Assembly: GCF_051020985.1 (NCBI RefSeq)
Contig: NC_135000.1
Location: forward strand, 21,854,784-21,918,783
Direction of reading: 5' to 3'
Length of the DNA stretch: 64,000 nucleotides
DNA from: Nomia melanderi
Taxonomy: Eukaryota > Arthropoda > Insecta > Hymenoptera > Halictidae
The position numbers and the translations under genes were made by a program. Below are positions 22,641-34,524 of this stretch, in pieces. The notes beneath the pieces were generated by a model. That model saw only the letters and a program-made list of their open reading frames with translations. It searched no databases and was not told the DNA's origin. The first letter of the stretch is position 1. Each line of letters begins with the position of its first letter.

Positions 22641-23990
22641 CCCCGCGTTCCCGAAAACGATCGTCAGGACCGAGCGAAACGACGGCCGTCGTCGGGGCGG
22701 CAGTGCGCTGATGAGACTGTTTGCAGATCGGCGATCGTCGAACGTGAGCCGGGGCTCTGGCGCCATGTCACGCGAGCCGCGCGGCACCCGGGCAACAACG
22801 AAGAGAGAACGGGACACGATCGCAGCGTCGACGATTACGACGAGCCGCCTCGGTGTGCTTCGACTTCGCGGTGACTAGAGGTGGCCTGCCGCGGCGCACG
22901 GGCGAGCGAAGTCGGTAGGACGTTCATTAGCCGAGGTGCTGACGATACTAATAACTAAGGCGGCGAGGTGATACCGCGGTAAACCGTGTCACGCTGTGGC
23001 GTAGGGCGAGTTGGGGTGGCGTGGAGGAGGCGGAAGAGGAGGTGGAGAAGGAAGCGGACGATGATGGACACGGTGTTAACGTAATACCGGCCGAAAGAGG
23101 GAGGTGTACATAGTTTGTACAGTTGGAATATCGTTGACGATATCGCCGGTGATACACACAGATACACAATACACTCACACACTTACACACTTACACACAC
23201 ACGTACACGTACACAGTTACATACATACATTGATACATACACGTATACACTGAAAACCACGAGGATACAAGTGTCACCGAGAAGAGAAGAGATATTAACG
23301 AAATAAATGCAACAAATGAAATTCAAAGTGCCGGTGTTAAAAGTGCGAAAAAATCGAGCTTAATAAAATAATCTCTAGGAATTACTAAAAAGAAAGAAAC
23401 AAAAGTAAAAAGGAAGTTTAAAGCATCGATCCCGTATGCGCGTAATAACGTAAACCGCGGCAACGTGTATAATAAAGGTAAACAAGGAAAAGAGAAAGAA
23501 AATTTACGATTATAATTTTGTTAAACGATTCAGCATCGATTCGACAATACTTAAAACCGAGATGAAGCGATCGCGGTAACCGGTAACGGAGGAACGGAAG
23601 TGATACATTAATCGTTAGGAAACGCCGACTGAGATGAACCGTTTGTACAAAGTGAAACGTGGCTTGAATAGCGATATATAATTCTATATTATTATATATC
23701 TATATTATACATATATACATATATACATTCGTATATGTATATATATATACGGTGTATACAATAAGAATTCGGAGGAGAGGAACAGAGGAACGATTTCGAA
23801 GATAGTGCGCGAGATTCGGTCAAGGATTGAATAGCTCGACGACCGGCGGGGGAAACGACGCGAATTTCGGGTGGCGATCCGCAGCGGATGTTACGGCGGG
23901 CCGGGAAAGAGTGCCGCCGTCGCCACCGCCGGGTGATCTACGGGAGTAGCAGCCTGGAAGTGACGAAAGCCCGTCACCACGGCGTTCAAC
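22641..23990 (+). promoter_or_regulatory. Proximal HR3 5' flank and untranslated leader
   Basis: This stretch abuts the HR3 start codon. It is CpG-rich to about 23000, then has an alternating purine-pyrimidine block of ACAC/TACA repeats (23145-23250), an A-rich leader-like part (23280-23680) and a TA-rich run (23680-23760). The last 220 bases before the ATG are purine- and GC-rich and lack a polypyrimidine tract with a convincing acceptor, so I infer that the coding exon is continuous with its leader at least back to about 23770. The TA-rich run could carry a TATA-like signal for a short leader, or the leader could start in the CpG-rich part near 22900. I cannot decide between them from sequence. 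Confidence 0.45.
23680..23760. repeat. TA-rich dinucleotide run in the HR3 leader region
   Basis: A TATATA/TACATA run 230-310 bases before the HR3 ATG. It could supply a TATA signal for a short-leader transcript or simply be microsatellite inside the leader. Confidence 0.8.
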
Positions 23991-24114
23991 ATGTTCGAGA
24001 TGTGGAGCGCGGTGAGTTCCAAGCTGGAACACTCCGCGACCTCCTCGGGCTCGCCGTTACCTTTGACCTCGCACGCACCGCAGACACCACACACCTCGTC
24101 CGGGAGCATAAAAG
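23888..24114 (+). promoter_or_regulatory. Upstream ORF overlapping the HR3 start codon, out of frame
   Basis: An ATG at 23888 opens a frame that runs through the HR3 start in another frame without a stop inside the exon. In unspliced RNA it stops at TAA 24116-24118, just inside the donor; after splicing it continues into the next exon. Its context is weak (C at -3, T at +4), while the HR3 ATG has A at -3, so leaky scanning past it is expected. If the transcript starts upstream of 23888, this uORF would lower HR3 translation. The encoded peptide is Arg-rich and resembles nothing I know, so I read it as regulatory. Whether it is in the mRNA depends on the unknown start site. Confidence 0.4.
23991..24114 (+). 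CDS. Hr3: Nuclear receptor HR3 (Hr46), first coding exon, N-terminal 41 residues
   Basis: This exon encodes the start of the A/B region of HR3, a nuclear receptor that binds DNA as a transcription factor and, in insects, links the ecdysone pulse to betaFTZ-F1 expression at moulting and metamorphosis. Seen: ATG at 23991, 41 codons beginning MFEMWSAVSSKLE and ending HTSSGSIK, then a lone G and a donor (AAAG|GTAAAC), so the exon ends in phase 1. Known: Drosophila HR3 starts MFDMWSSVTSKLE and has SSGSIK followed by an alanine (GCN codon) that opens the DNA-binding domain; the phase-1 G supplies the first base of that codon. The middle is Ser/Thr/Pro/His-rich and poorly conserved, as is usual here. 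The start is chosen because an in-frame TGA lies at 23961 and the ATG has A at -3; a second in-frame ATG at 24000 is possible but less likely. The zinc-finger and ligand-binding exons were not found in this window. Confidence 0.88.
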
Positions 24115-27100
24115 GTAAACCAAACCAGCGTTCTTCAACCTTTTTACATCTACGGACCGGCGAAAGTGGGGGAAAGATTGAAAATTTCGAATTTGCATGA
24201 AAATCCGCAGTCACGTTGAGAGAATCTTTTGATTCTCTCGGGTCGCGTGTATTTGTCTTGCATTTTACTTATACGTATCGAATCTCGCACCCTTTGCGGT
24301 CGAGACTGAAATTTTTATATTGTTATTTATGTGTATTAAAATTATATATAGAGAGATTGCTCGGATAAAAGAGATGTGAGCTTCAGTGCCCGGGATTTTA
24401 GTGACTGATTGATGCCTGACAGAAGCTTCCTCCGAACGATAGATAACAAACGTTTAACAAAGAGGTGATTATATCTGTGACAATTGTCACTGATCAAAGA
24501 ATCTTTTTTAACGAAATAGAATTCGCAGTTTTGAAATCTGTCAAACTTCAATGTCTTTTACGATGATAATGTTTATTGTATAACTTCTTGAACGGAAATC
24601 GAGCACAATAGAACGTTTGCGCGAAATATGAATATCGGGAATGCGGTAGACGACGTCAGAGGGAAACTGTTCGCGAAATCGTTGCGTTGTTTTGAAGGGG
24701 TGGAGGTCCGACGGTAGACAAATTTCTCGATACACAGCCATGCTTCAACTTTAATGTCCGATAAACGCGTCCAAATAGTCTCGTAACTTCGAGGGTTTGT
24801 CGCTATCGATTATTCGATCTCGTTATCATGCAAGATTGCACGAATTGATCTCAAACATTGGTCACGTGATTGATGTAACTTCCAAAATGATCGGACAACT
24901 AGATAATGCCGATACGCGTACGTAAATATGTATCGATCGAAGCGGGCGTGAAACGAATTACTGCCGAACCGATCATTTCGGGAAACAGTGGGAAATCATT
25001 TCTGTCGGATAATCGAATCCGACGCGACGATACTATCAAACATGCATATCGTTAATAATTTCGATTCAACGAAACTAAAGACTACAATTGTATCAATCGC
25101 TTTCAATAGCTTGTTTTAATCACTTTTCTCCTAGTTTATTGAGAGATATGCATAAAACAACGTAACACTGGATCTGAAATCCGTCGTTGAAATATACAAT
25201 AAATACGAGAATACAGAAACATACAAATATACGTTCGAAGAGTATGGGGAACAGATAAAAAAAATAGTCGAATTTCCAAACTGTCAATTATATCGTTCTT
25301 TTTTTATTAGGAGAAAACAGTGGATTGCTTATTTATATATTCCGCGGGAAGCATTCAATTTGCGCGAAAAAGATTAACTTGCTCTGCGACATGGACGAAA
25401 GTAAATAAAAACGAAATTCGATTGGTTGGAGGAGGTTCTCTGCGTTTCTACGAAAAACCGTGAGGAAGAGAGGGAGGGAGAGAGTTTGGAAACCAACAAC
25501 AGGAATACTCCGAAACGTTTCAAAACTGTTTTTACGATGTCGCGAATCGCGCACCGTCCCGAATACAAATACGTTCTGAAAGCACTGATTTATCCAGTAT
25601 GTTCCACGACACGATAGTTTTCCTCCGAATTCGTAACCCGGGATCTTTTATTCAATTCCTGCATATGGGTAGCTAAGGCCGAGAACTATTAAGTTAATTT
25701 ATTGTCGGTAATTAGAAACCAAATTCAGTACAGTATTTCAAATCATGAATTATCAATTGGAACGTTTATATTAGATAACAGCAATTAAGTAACGCAGAAA
25801 TGTTTTAATTAGTAAAACGTACCGACAGTAGCTTCGTTAACAGTTTTATAATGACTATTATTTCATATTTAAGTACGTTCAAGTTTCCGTTAGTCTTTCC
25901 AATACTCTTTTTCTTCCACGAACTCATTTTCATATCAAAGAACGAATAGGAGAATTCTGAAAAATTGTCAATTATTTAATTCAATAATTAAACATGAAAA
26001 TTGATTAATTAATCGTATTACAATATTCAAATATTTGGTAATAATATCCGCTTAATCCACGCAGCATCAGCTGACAGAATGACCCGCACTGTTAACGGCC
26101 AGAATCAATGAACCATAATTATGTCAGTGGATATAAAACTGACTTAAGTATAACATCTCAAAACATTGAACTTATCACTTACTCGGCGATACGATATCGT
26201 TCCACATTATGACAATATCGTGTCGATTACGAGTAACAGATAAAAATTCAAGCATCCAGATGCATTTATATACGCCATTACATCATTATAGAATACGAGT
26301 CACGTGCCACTTTTCATTCAATCGTTCGAACCGAGAAATTGAGGTATCTGAAAACGGATGAGTATCGCATAGTTCTTCAATTCCCTTCGTTATCGTATTA
26401 ACAATTCATCATTTTCAAACGAACCATGCAGTTTACGAGGATGTTACGCGATTTTTTTAATTTCGCGAAGATCCTTCCTCGCGCGGTGCAGTTCAACGGC
26501 AGATTTCTGGGAATCTCGGAGATGCGCTCGGCCGAAAACAAGCGAAACACGGGAACGGGCACGAAAAGTAAGTTTATGATGTCGCGAGTCATAGCCGTTC
26601 TGAATACGAATACGCGATCGAAACGCGGCGACTAAATTATGCAAAGCGAAAGTACCCACGTAAGTGTCGGTTGCGCAAATGCTTCGTAAGAAGAACGCCC
26701 GTAACGTCGGCCGGTAATGTCCTCCTGCCTTCGCGATGACGAGAAAACGAATTTCTTCTGGGCAGCCTCTGCTGCTTCTAGATTGGCCGATTAACTCAAA
26801 TTCCGAGGCTGTTCTGATTTCTTGCCCCTCGATCTTGTCGTCGCGAGTACTCTAACATCGCTGGAAACCTGACCGTTCTTATCGCTTTTCTTCGCTCGTC
26901 GCTCATTGGTACCTCGTTTTTAAGAGAATGGTCGATTCGGCCGCAACAACTGTCATACTCGGCGCGCGAAAACTGTTGAGCAATAATTGGACTATGAATT
27001 TTACGCACTCGGTGGAGTATTAATGGTAAATCTCGGTGTACTGATGTTTATGGTTTAACGAGACTGCATTTCTTCTTCGACGTAGTGGAGTTTCTAATGG

Positions 27101-27790
27101 AAGAAGCGAATTTTTCTTTGATTCTGATTTCTGTAGATGTGGGAATTTTGATTAATGTTCAACGTGGAAAGTCTATGTGTGTTCTATAGAAATAGTTTGA
27201 AAGTTAAGCAGGAAATAAGTATCTTGGGAAACTGATTGTTCAGTGTTACATTTAAAGTAAGTAACTAAAATCTATTTTACTGATATTTTAGATTAAGTAT
27301 TTGGTATTAAAGTTAGAAGTTTATGTCCTTAGAAATTACTAGAAATCATTAAATTCTCTCTGAAGAAGTCACGTAACTGATCAAAGAAGCCACACGTTCC
27401 TTTTGCGAATATAGCCAGCAACGAATAAAATAAAAAGAAGACTCTACAGTTTGTGAAGTATTTCATCTTCTACCTCTTCTCTTTTTTCCTCGGTCTTACC
27501 AACATTTCACTTCAAAGTTCCAGTCAAAGGTAGAATTTTCAGGACCCGACAGCACGCGCGGCGAAGTCCAAGCTTGGGTCAACGAAGAACCCGTTTACAT
27601 ACAGCTGGCTTCTTCGAAACACGACGAGCAAGGGCTTTATCGAAAATACCATCGACCTATTTGCGGTCCTAGTATCAACGTATATAAATATTTACAACGT
27701 TAATTGAGCGGCTGGAAATTATTCACCGGCGGCAATTATCAGAAGTACATTGCGCTCGTCGTCGGGTTAAATATGGCGAACCGCGAGCCA
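24115..27790. other. Intron stretch, no feature recognised
   Basis: Unique, moderately AT-rich DNA after the HR3 donor. CACGTG-type E-boxes occur at about 24863 and 26300. No exon, repeat array or mobile element is recognised. Confidence 0.5.
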
Positions 27791-28420
27791 CTTTCCGATA
27801 ACATTAATTCGATCGTGATATCTTCGTTGTTCATCTCTCTTTTCAACTGAAACCCATGTAACAGAAACTATTTTGTTATCAATGGATTTACAGAAATTTA
27901 TAGAATATCATGGCTATTTCACATGTTTGATAGATCACCACCGATCATTCGACAACCGAGAAATTGGAAAACGTTTTCTAAATCGCTGGATCGCGAGAAA
28001 GTTTCCGATAACATTAATTCGATCGTGATATCTTCGTCGTAAATCTCTCCTTTCAACTGAAACCCATATAACAGAAACTATTTTGTTATCCACGGATTTA
28101 CAGAATTTTATAGAATGTCGTGGCCATTTCCCTTGTTTGATAGATCACCGATCATTCGACAACTGAAAAATTGGAGAACGTTTTCTAAATCGCTGGATCG
28201 CGAGAAAGTTTCTGATAAAATTATGTTCGATCGTATCTTTGTCGTTCATCCCTCATTTTAATTGAAATCCGCGTAACAGAATCCGTGTTGCTAACAGTAA
28301 CATTTACAGACATTTCTAGGGATTCATAGAATTCTGCGACTATTTCAATTGTTCGACGGAACGCAGCCGGCCGTTCGAACGACAGAGAAATCACGGAACG
28401 ACGTTTCGTAAATCGGTGAA
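27791..28420. repeat. Tandem repeat, three copies of a 207-210 bp unit
   Basis: TTTCCGATAACATTAATTCG begins copies at 27792 and 28002, and a diverged form begins at 28209, giving steps of 210 and 207 bp. The first two copies are roughly 90% alike through GATCGTGATATCTTCGT and AACAGAAACTATTTTGTTAT; the third is clearly older. No coding content. Confidence 0.9.
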
Positions 28421-30970
28421 GATTATTATAATCGCGGGAACGGGGCTGTGTGTGAATGGGGGAACGCGGATCGGGCCGAATCCGCAGACGCACAATTGTT
28501 CGCCGGTTTCGCAACCCAGGGAACCTTTGACCCCCGAGCAATAATTTCATAGGATTAGTCGCTTCGGCGTCGGTTAATAAAATGAAATAATCGAGTACTT
28601 TCTGCGTGTCGCTCTAGCTGGGGAACTACGATAATGACGGCGTTGCATTCCAGTTCTCCGTTTTCGTTCGCGTCTCGATGAGAGTCGCACCCCAATCGTT
28701 GCCCGTTATTAATGGCGCATCGTAACTTTTTCGGAAGACGTTAAGGAAATTAAGCAATTTCGCTGATTGAAGAAATGAATCACAGCAGTTTACTAACAGC
28801 TGGAGAATTTACATTTCATTTGCTTCTATTGAGTTTAGTAAACGTTCAGTCAGCGGATTCCGTGTTCCACTGTTCAAGCAAATATTAATTCTGCATTGCT
28901 CGGTTTACAGAAATTGGAGACAAATAGAAATTACTTCGGTCTACTAAGTGTTGCATCGAATTGCGAGTAACAAAAGTCGAACTGAGTTTGATTCAGTCTT
29001 ATATTACAAATGCATCGGGCTTGCAAGTTGGTAATTAATAGTGATTCTACTCTACTTGGGAATAATGTATAATTTACATTGTAGTAAGAATATAGATTTT
29101 GTTGTGTTGGCAACTAAAATAAAGTTAATACTAAATTAACTTATTATTCTCAAGATTTTTAACCCTATTGCAACATTTCATGTTTCTCTAGATACCGTTG
29201 GCGATATTTGGTGGCACAATTATTTCTTTTTTCGTGACAGGGCACGGTATATCCGGTTCGCTTTGTCACCGACGGGATTTCTCGTATTTTTTTCACGAGT
29301 GAAAGCCAAAGCAGCCACGCGAGTCTCCCAGTGAACGGCGTTCAACGAGGGCAATCCTTCATCCTCCTCGGCGTGTTTTCAGAACCGTCGAACGGGTTCG
29401 AAGGTTGTCGTTACGAAATTGATCTACGTCTGTTGTTTTGACGTGATCGCTCTCCGGTTCATACTTATCGCTCCATTAAGATCGCTTCGCCGTTGTCGTG
29501 TTACCGTCGAACTTTCTGTTGGTGTACACCAACGAAATTTTACATAGTTAGATAACGGGACAGGTTTGATCAATACTCGATACTTCCACTGAAAGAAATT
29601 CTTACAATACATCTAGAAACTTCTTACATAAAAATCGTTACCGGCACACAGACTGTTCATTAAAATTGATCGAATTCGATTTTCAGAATTAAAATTGGTA
29701 ATTCATTCAGTTAAATCGCTATGCGTCAGTGAAATATAATTTATTGCGTAGATTACTTTAAGAATATAATAAAATTCTTACATGATTATAAAAGTTTGCC
29801 TATTAATCTACGTGAACGTGAATTACACTGAATTAGTTATTTATTCGTCCATTATTTCCTTGATTGACTGTTTCTGAATAATGTTCACACGGTCAGGCTT
29901 GGTTACAAAGTACATATTCCGATATTTCTATCGTCGTGAGATCGATAGAACATTTTTTCTAACTTTCACTGATTTTTTTTTTCTTTTATTATTTTCAATT
30001 GAGTCGAAGGCAAAATGAAATAATAGCCGCGTGCCTATTGTGAAACAGCTCATCGTAATATTATAGATTATAGGTCGACTAGGGAACCCTGTTTGCCTTT
30101 TGGTTCTAAATTACACCCGACAATTACACGTTGCGAGTCGGCGACTCGTTCCAAAATAATTGCCACGTAATTATTCCCGCGGTAAAAGAAGTCTGATATG
30201 CGGCTCCGTTACCGGTGTACGTGTGCTTCCCGTCATTCAAAGATCATCGACCTTATAGACGTCACGATACGATAAGATTATAGTAATAGGTACAACTACT
30301 GTAAGTAGGTAAACGTTTCAGTCTTTACACGATAGACCGACAGAGGTATAGATGCTCGAGCGCGCGTCGGCTTTAAGGAAAATGCAGACTATAGCCTCGG
30401 AAAGAAAAGTGACGAGCCTGAATAGACGAATGTTATCACTAGAAGTACCAAACAGCTAAATTCACTGGTTCGTATTTTCCTATACGAAATTTCAAGGTTT
30501 TTTTAAAGATTTAGAATAACCTACATCTTAGTACGCATAACAGTAAATGAATATTTTAAACGATTCCTCCGGAAGGCAGCCTAATTTCTTCAGTAATCGC
30601 AAAAGAAATTTTAAATAGGCCATTTCCACTCGTCTGGCAGTTCTAACGTCGAACTTACCGCAATTCCAAGCAACGACACGAATTCCAAAGCAAAATGGGA
30701 CGGACACGTCGGAACTCGGAAAGTTGACGTAGAATTCCGAGAAGAAAAGTCCCCCCCCCCCCCAGGTGTAACAATTTTTTCATCGAACAAGGAACAGTAA
30801 TTATTCGAGCAAACGAAACAAATCACCTGCGACATTTTACGACGCGGACCGCCCCGGGAATTATTATTACGCTCGTTTGCGCGAGCCACGTATGAAAAAC
30901 GTGAACGCATAATTTAGGTCAGCTCGGCGTGCAACAACGTTGCGAAATGATACTATTCGATGACGCGCGG
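28421..30970. other. Intron stretch, no gene
   Basis: Unique sequence with an uninterrupted run of 13 C at 30751-30763. No exon or element recognised. Confidence 0.5.
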
Positions 30971-31977
30971 TGCGTTAAATTATTCCCGGTTCGTGGCCGG
31001 CTATCCCATCGCAATTAAAACGTTCGACGTTAAAAAGCAAAACAATCCATCGCGTCGGGTATAATGCTCCGTTTAAATAACAGCCGACCGATGCTCTCGC
31101 GATCATTATGCCCGGCGGCAACGGGATCCTTTCTCGGCGAACGAGCGGGAACGATGACAACCGAAAAAAAACTAGGGCAACTATCCTCGAAAAAACAAAA
31201 AAAAAGGAAAAAATTGGAAACATAGTCAAAGGTGCGGACAATGGGGCGAAACGTCACGTGACATTCCTCGTCCTCATCATCATCGTCGTCGTCGTCGTCA
31301 TCGTTCTTCATAAGAGTAGCCTGAAACGTCTCCGAGAAGACGGTCCATTAAAACAAACGGCCGCGGCCCGGTCTGAGGAGATCCGTTCAACGACGCCGCT
31401 TAAAGAGATATTAATTATTCGACTTCTAAGCCCTTCATTATTCACATAACTGGAACTCGGGCCGCGCTAGCCGGAATACGTTTGAGGAAAGAAAGAATCG
31501 CGGCGCGGAAAAAGGAGGAGAGCGAGAAGCAAAGAGGGAGAGAGAAAGAAAGAGATACAGAGAGAGATAGAGAGAGAGAGAGAGGGTGGGGGAGTGAGAG
31601 AGGGTAAGAAAGAGAGAAAGAGAGAAAACGAGAAGGGGAGAATTGGGCTGAGGGAAAGGGGATGGTCGGCGGCGGGTTGGCAAGGGGGTTGGCAGGCGAA
31701 GAAAAGAAAGAGGAACACCTAGCCTTTAAAACACGCGGGTTATAGTCGCTTAGCAGAGTGTAGGACAGAGAACGGACGAGAAAGTTCCGCGCGGCGAAAG
31801 GGAGACGGCAGAGAGCAGGAAAAGAAAGGGGTGGAACGGGGCGGCGGGGGAGGAAGAGAGGCAAAGAAACCAAGAGCCAGGAACAGGTATATAAAAGAAG
31901 GAAAAAGAGACAGAGTCGGCTAGGAAGATACAGGGTAGGGGCTGAAGTATCAGTGTGGCGAGGGTTGGGTCGCGAAG

Positions 31978-32032
31978 CTGCTGCTGCCGCTGCTGCTGCT
32001 GCTGCTGCTGCAGCTGCAACTGCAGTTGCAGA
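31978..32032. repeat. (CTG)n run
   Basis: CTG repeats with one CCG interruption, ending in CAGCTGCAACTGCAGTTGCAG, which is nearly self-complementary. Confidence 0.9.
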
Positions 32033-32138
32033 AGGGTGAGGCGCGGCAGAGGACAGGAGGAGAAACGGAAGCGTGGGTTCCCAGATCGATAGCCGCGCGC
32101 CCGTGCAACCGAAGCTCACCTCGCGTCGCCAACCACCA

Positions 32139-32166
32139 CGACGACGACGACGACGACGACGACGAC
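32139..32166. repeat. (CGA)n run
   Basis: About nine CGA/GAC trinucleotides in an uninterrupted row. Confidence 0.95.
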
Positions 32167-32571
32167 CGCCGGTGTGGCGACTACGACGACGTTGTAGTCG
32201 TCGACGGCGTCGTCATCGTTGACGTATGCCGGGCCGTTCCGCGGCGCAGACGTCGATACGGTTTCTCTCTCTTTCTCCCCGCTCGCACGTGGGGAACGGT
32301 TTTTCTCATCGTCCGAAAGCGCGAGCTTTATCGTGGAAACGACGGACAATGGTCGAGCCTCTTTCAACCAGGCCCGCTCCTTTTTTTTTGCGTCCTTTTC
32401 TTCCGTTTTGTTCGCGTCTGGTCCGCTTTCCTCCTCCCCCTTGCCGTTTACCCTGTCCCTCTCTCTTCTGTCTCCTTTCCACTCCCCCTCCCGTGTTTTT
32501 CCCTTCCTTTTTCGTCTTTTAATGGACGCGTGTTGTTTTTTTCGCTCCCTTTTTGTTCTTCTTTTCGTCTC

Positions 32572-32578
<7 letters not shown>

Positions 32579-32616
<38 letters not shown>
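32579..32616. repeat. (CT)n microsatellite
   Basis: A pure CT tract inside a broader pyrimidine-rich region. Confidence 0.95.
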
Positions 32617-32622
<6 letters not shown>

Positions 32623-33200
32623 TTCCCTTCTCTTTATGTTTTCTTTTTTTTGATGCGACGATTTAACGACTCGGAAAATTTTAGCGAAGTGGGTGTTTTC
32701 CGACGGCCAGACGTCGTTTCCGAGGGCTGAAGAGAGGGTCGGACGAGGGACGTCGAGATGAATTGGGGATTTAATTTTTCCATTTTTTGGGGAGTTTCGG
32801 GGGAGTTTGACATTGGACTCAAAGGGTTGGGTTTTCGGTTGGTATTTTTTTTTTGCGGCTTTAATTCCGCCGGGGTGAGTGGTCTGAGAAGTAGACGATG
32901 CTTTTGCAGGATCAAAATGTTGAGTGGTTGGAATGTAGTTACATTAGAGATTTAATTTCAGTTTTTCTGTTGGAATTTTTTAATAATATCAATGTAAATA
33001 TTGAACCGAGCGGACATTGTTTGTAAATGACGGTTTGATCGAATAGGTGCTGCAAGATGAAATAAAAGAAATTCATTTAAAATTTGCGTTGGTAAAGAAA
33101 TTCGATTAATCTCTGTACTCGTGTTTCTTTTAATTTTTAATGTAATCGAGTATTTGTTTAGGGTTTATTCGAAATGTTTCGCTTTCGTACTAATGCAATG

Positions 33201-33223
33201 AGTTCAATCGTGTTCAGTGAACG
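33201..33223 (+). promoter_or_regulatory. Composite DR4 plus IR1 ecdysone-receptor-like site
   Basis: AGTTCA, four bases, TGTTCA, one base, TGAACG. The first two half-sites form a direct repeat with spacing 4, and the last two form a perfect palindrome with spacing 1 (GTTCAGTGAAC, 33212-33222). EcR/USP is known to bind both arrangements, and HR3 is a known ecdysone target. The half-sites are the GTTCA variant, not the optimal GGTCA. Confidence 0.4.
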
Positions 33224-34524
33224 TTGTTTGTTTCGTAACAGATAAAAAGCGATGGAGGGACGGGGTGTGAAGAACCGGAGGAGATAATTGACCGATGAGA
33301 CGAATGAGAATAGATGATTCGACAAATCAAGACACGAAGACGTAATAGGATGTTGATATCGTACAGTACGCTGTTTATAAATACCCGCGCCCGATATCAA
33401 CTATTTACCGTTTTGCTGACCGCCTCGAAAAAATGTTAACGCATTGTTGTGGTTACATTATATCGCGTTCAATGTATCGTTGCGAATTATGCAATGTGTA
33501 ATGTAACTACATCAGAAATATTTGCAAATAGTTAATGTGTTATATAATCTTATTTGAATGCACAATCACCACGAGCACGATGAATTGGTAAACTTTTGTG
33601 TACACGATACTTGAAATGTATAACTTTACTTTACTGTTCGAATGTTATTGCACACGGGAACATACAAACGAAACATAAAGAATCATTTTGAAAACGTGTA
33701 CAAAAATTTATGTATCGACGAACGACCGAATGAAATTTTAAACAACGAATCAAAGATTCTAACTCTTTGCGTTCCTGTCTCATAGGTTTTATTATACCTA
33801 CTCGAAGTAGATACAGATCCAATTTAATATTATGCACAGACACGAATTCACGATTGAAATTATACTACGAGCACAATTTGTTGCCAAGGAATTCATTAGA
33901 AAATTATTGTCCAATAGTATTTATCATTATTCTCCAACCCACCATCTCGATTTTATTGACACTTTACTTACCAGCGGTTACTGCTATTTAATAGCTCTTT
34001 AAAATCAATAATTTACAGATATGGACTTTGGAATAAATCCCTCAAACCACCGAGTCACCTGCAATAACACATTCTAATGATTTCCTCTAGAATTATTACA
34101 TGAAAGAAAATTACTAAGCTACTGTTTGATATAGGAACCTATTAATAGGCTTGCGGTAGATAAAGCGTTAACACAAGGACAGCGAAAAGACTAATTGAAT
34201 ATAAATTACAGTGTAATTATATCGCACTACTATCGAATTCAAAGCACGCCACCATTCTTTTCTCAGAAACGACGCATCTCGTTCCTACAGTAACCAAAAT
34301 CTTAAACATCCAACAAATCGAGCTTAAAAAAAATCAAACCTCCATCATTAAAAAAACACACACACACAAATTTCGTAAATCGAATTCAGTATTTCCTAAA
34401 TTACCCACCATTTCCTATCGCAATCCCGCTCCCATTGCCGCAGCATAACATCCAAAATCGCAAAGCCGCTTAGATTCCCGCACAACCCGAATGACCACGT
34501 GGACGCAGAAATTTCTATTCAAGC

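Larger units (their letters stand above)
30971..32770. promoter_or_regulatory. CpG-rich island inside HR3 intron 1, candidate alternative promoter
   Basis: It contains, in order: GTCACGTGAC (31253-31262), a CAT/CGT trinucleotide run (31273-31303), a long GA-rich tract (31490-31940), a CTG run ending in CAGCTG/CTGCAG palindromes (31978-32032), a (CGA)n run (32139-32166) and a CT-rich tract (32240-32640) with pure (CT)n at 32579-32616. The GA-then-CT arrangement around a CpG-rich centre repeats that at 17.7-18.0 kb. HR3 has several start sites in Drosophila, so an internal promoter is plausible. No coding exon is recognised. Confidence 0.35.

Noticed and set aside
31442..32119. 225-codon minus-strand open frame with an Ala run
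   Set aside because: Built on the GA-rich tract and the CTG repeat read in antisense; the dinucleotide repeat has no stops in any frame.
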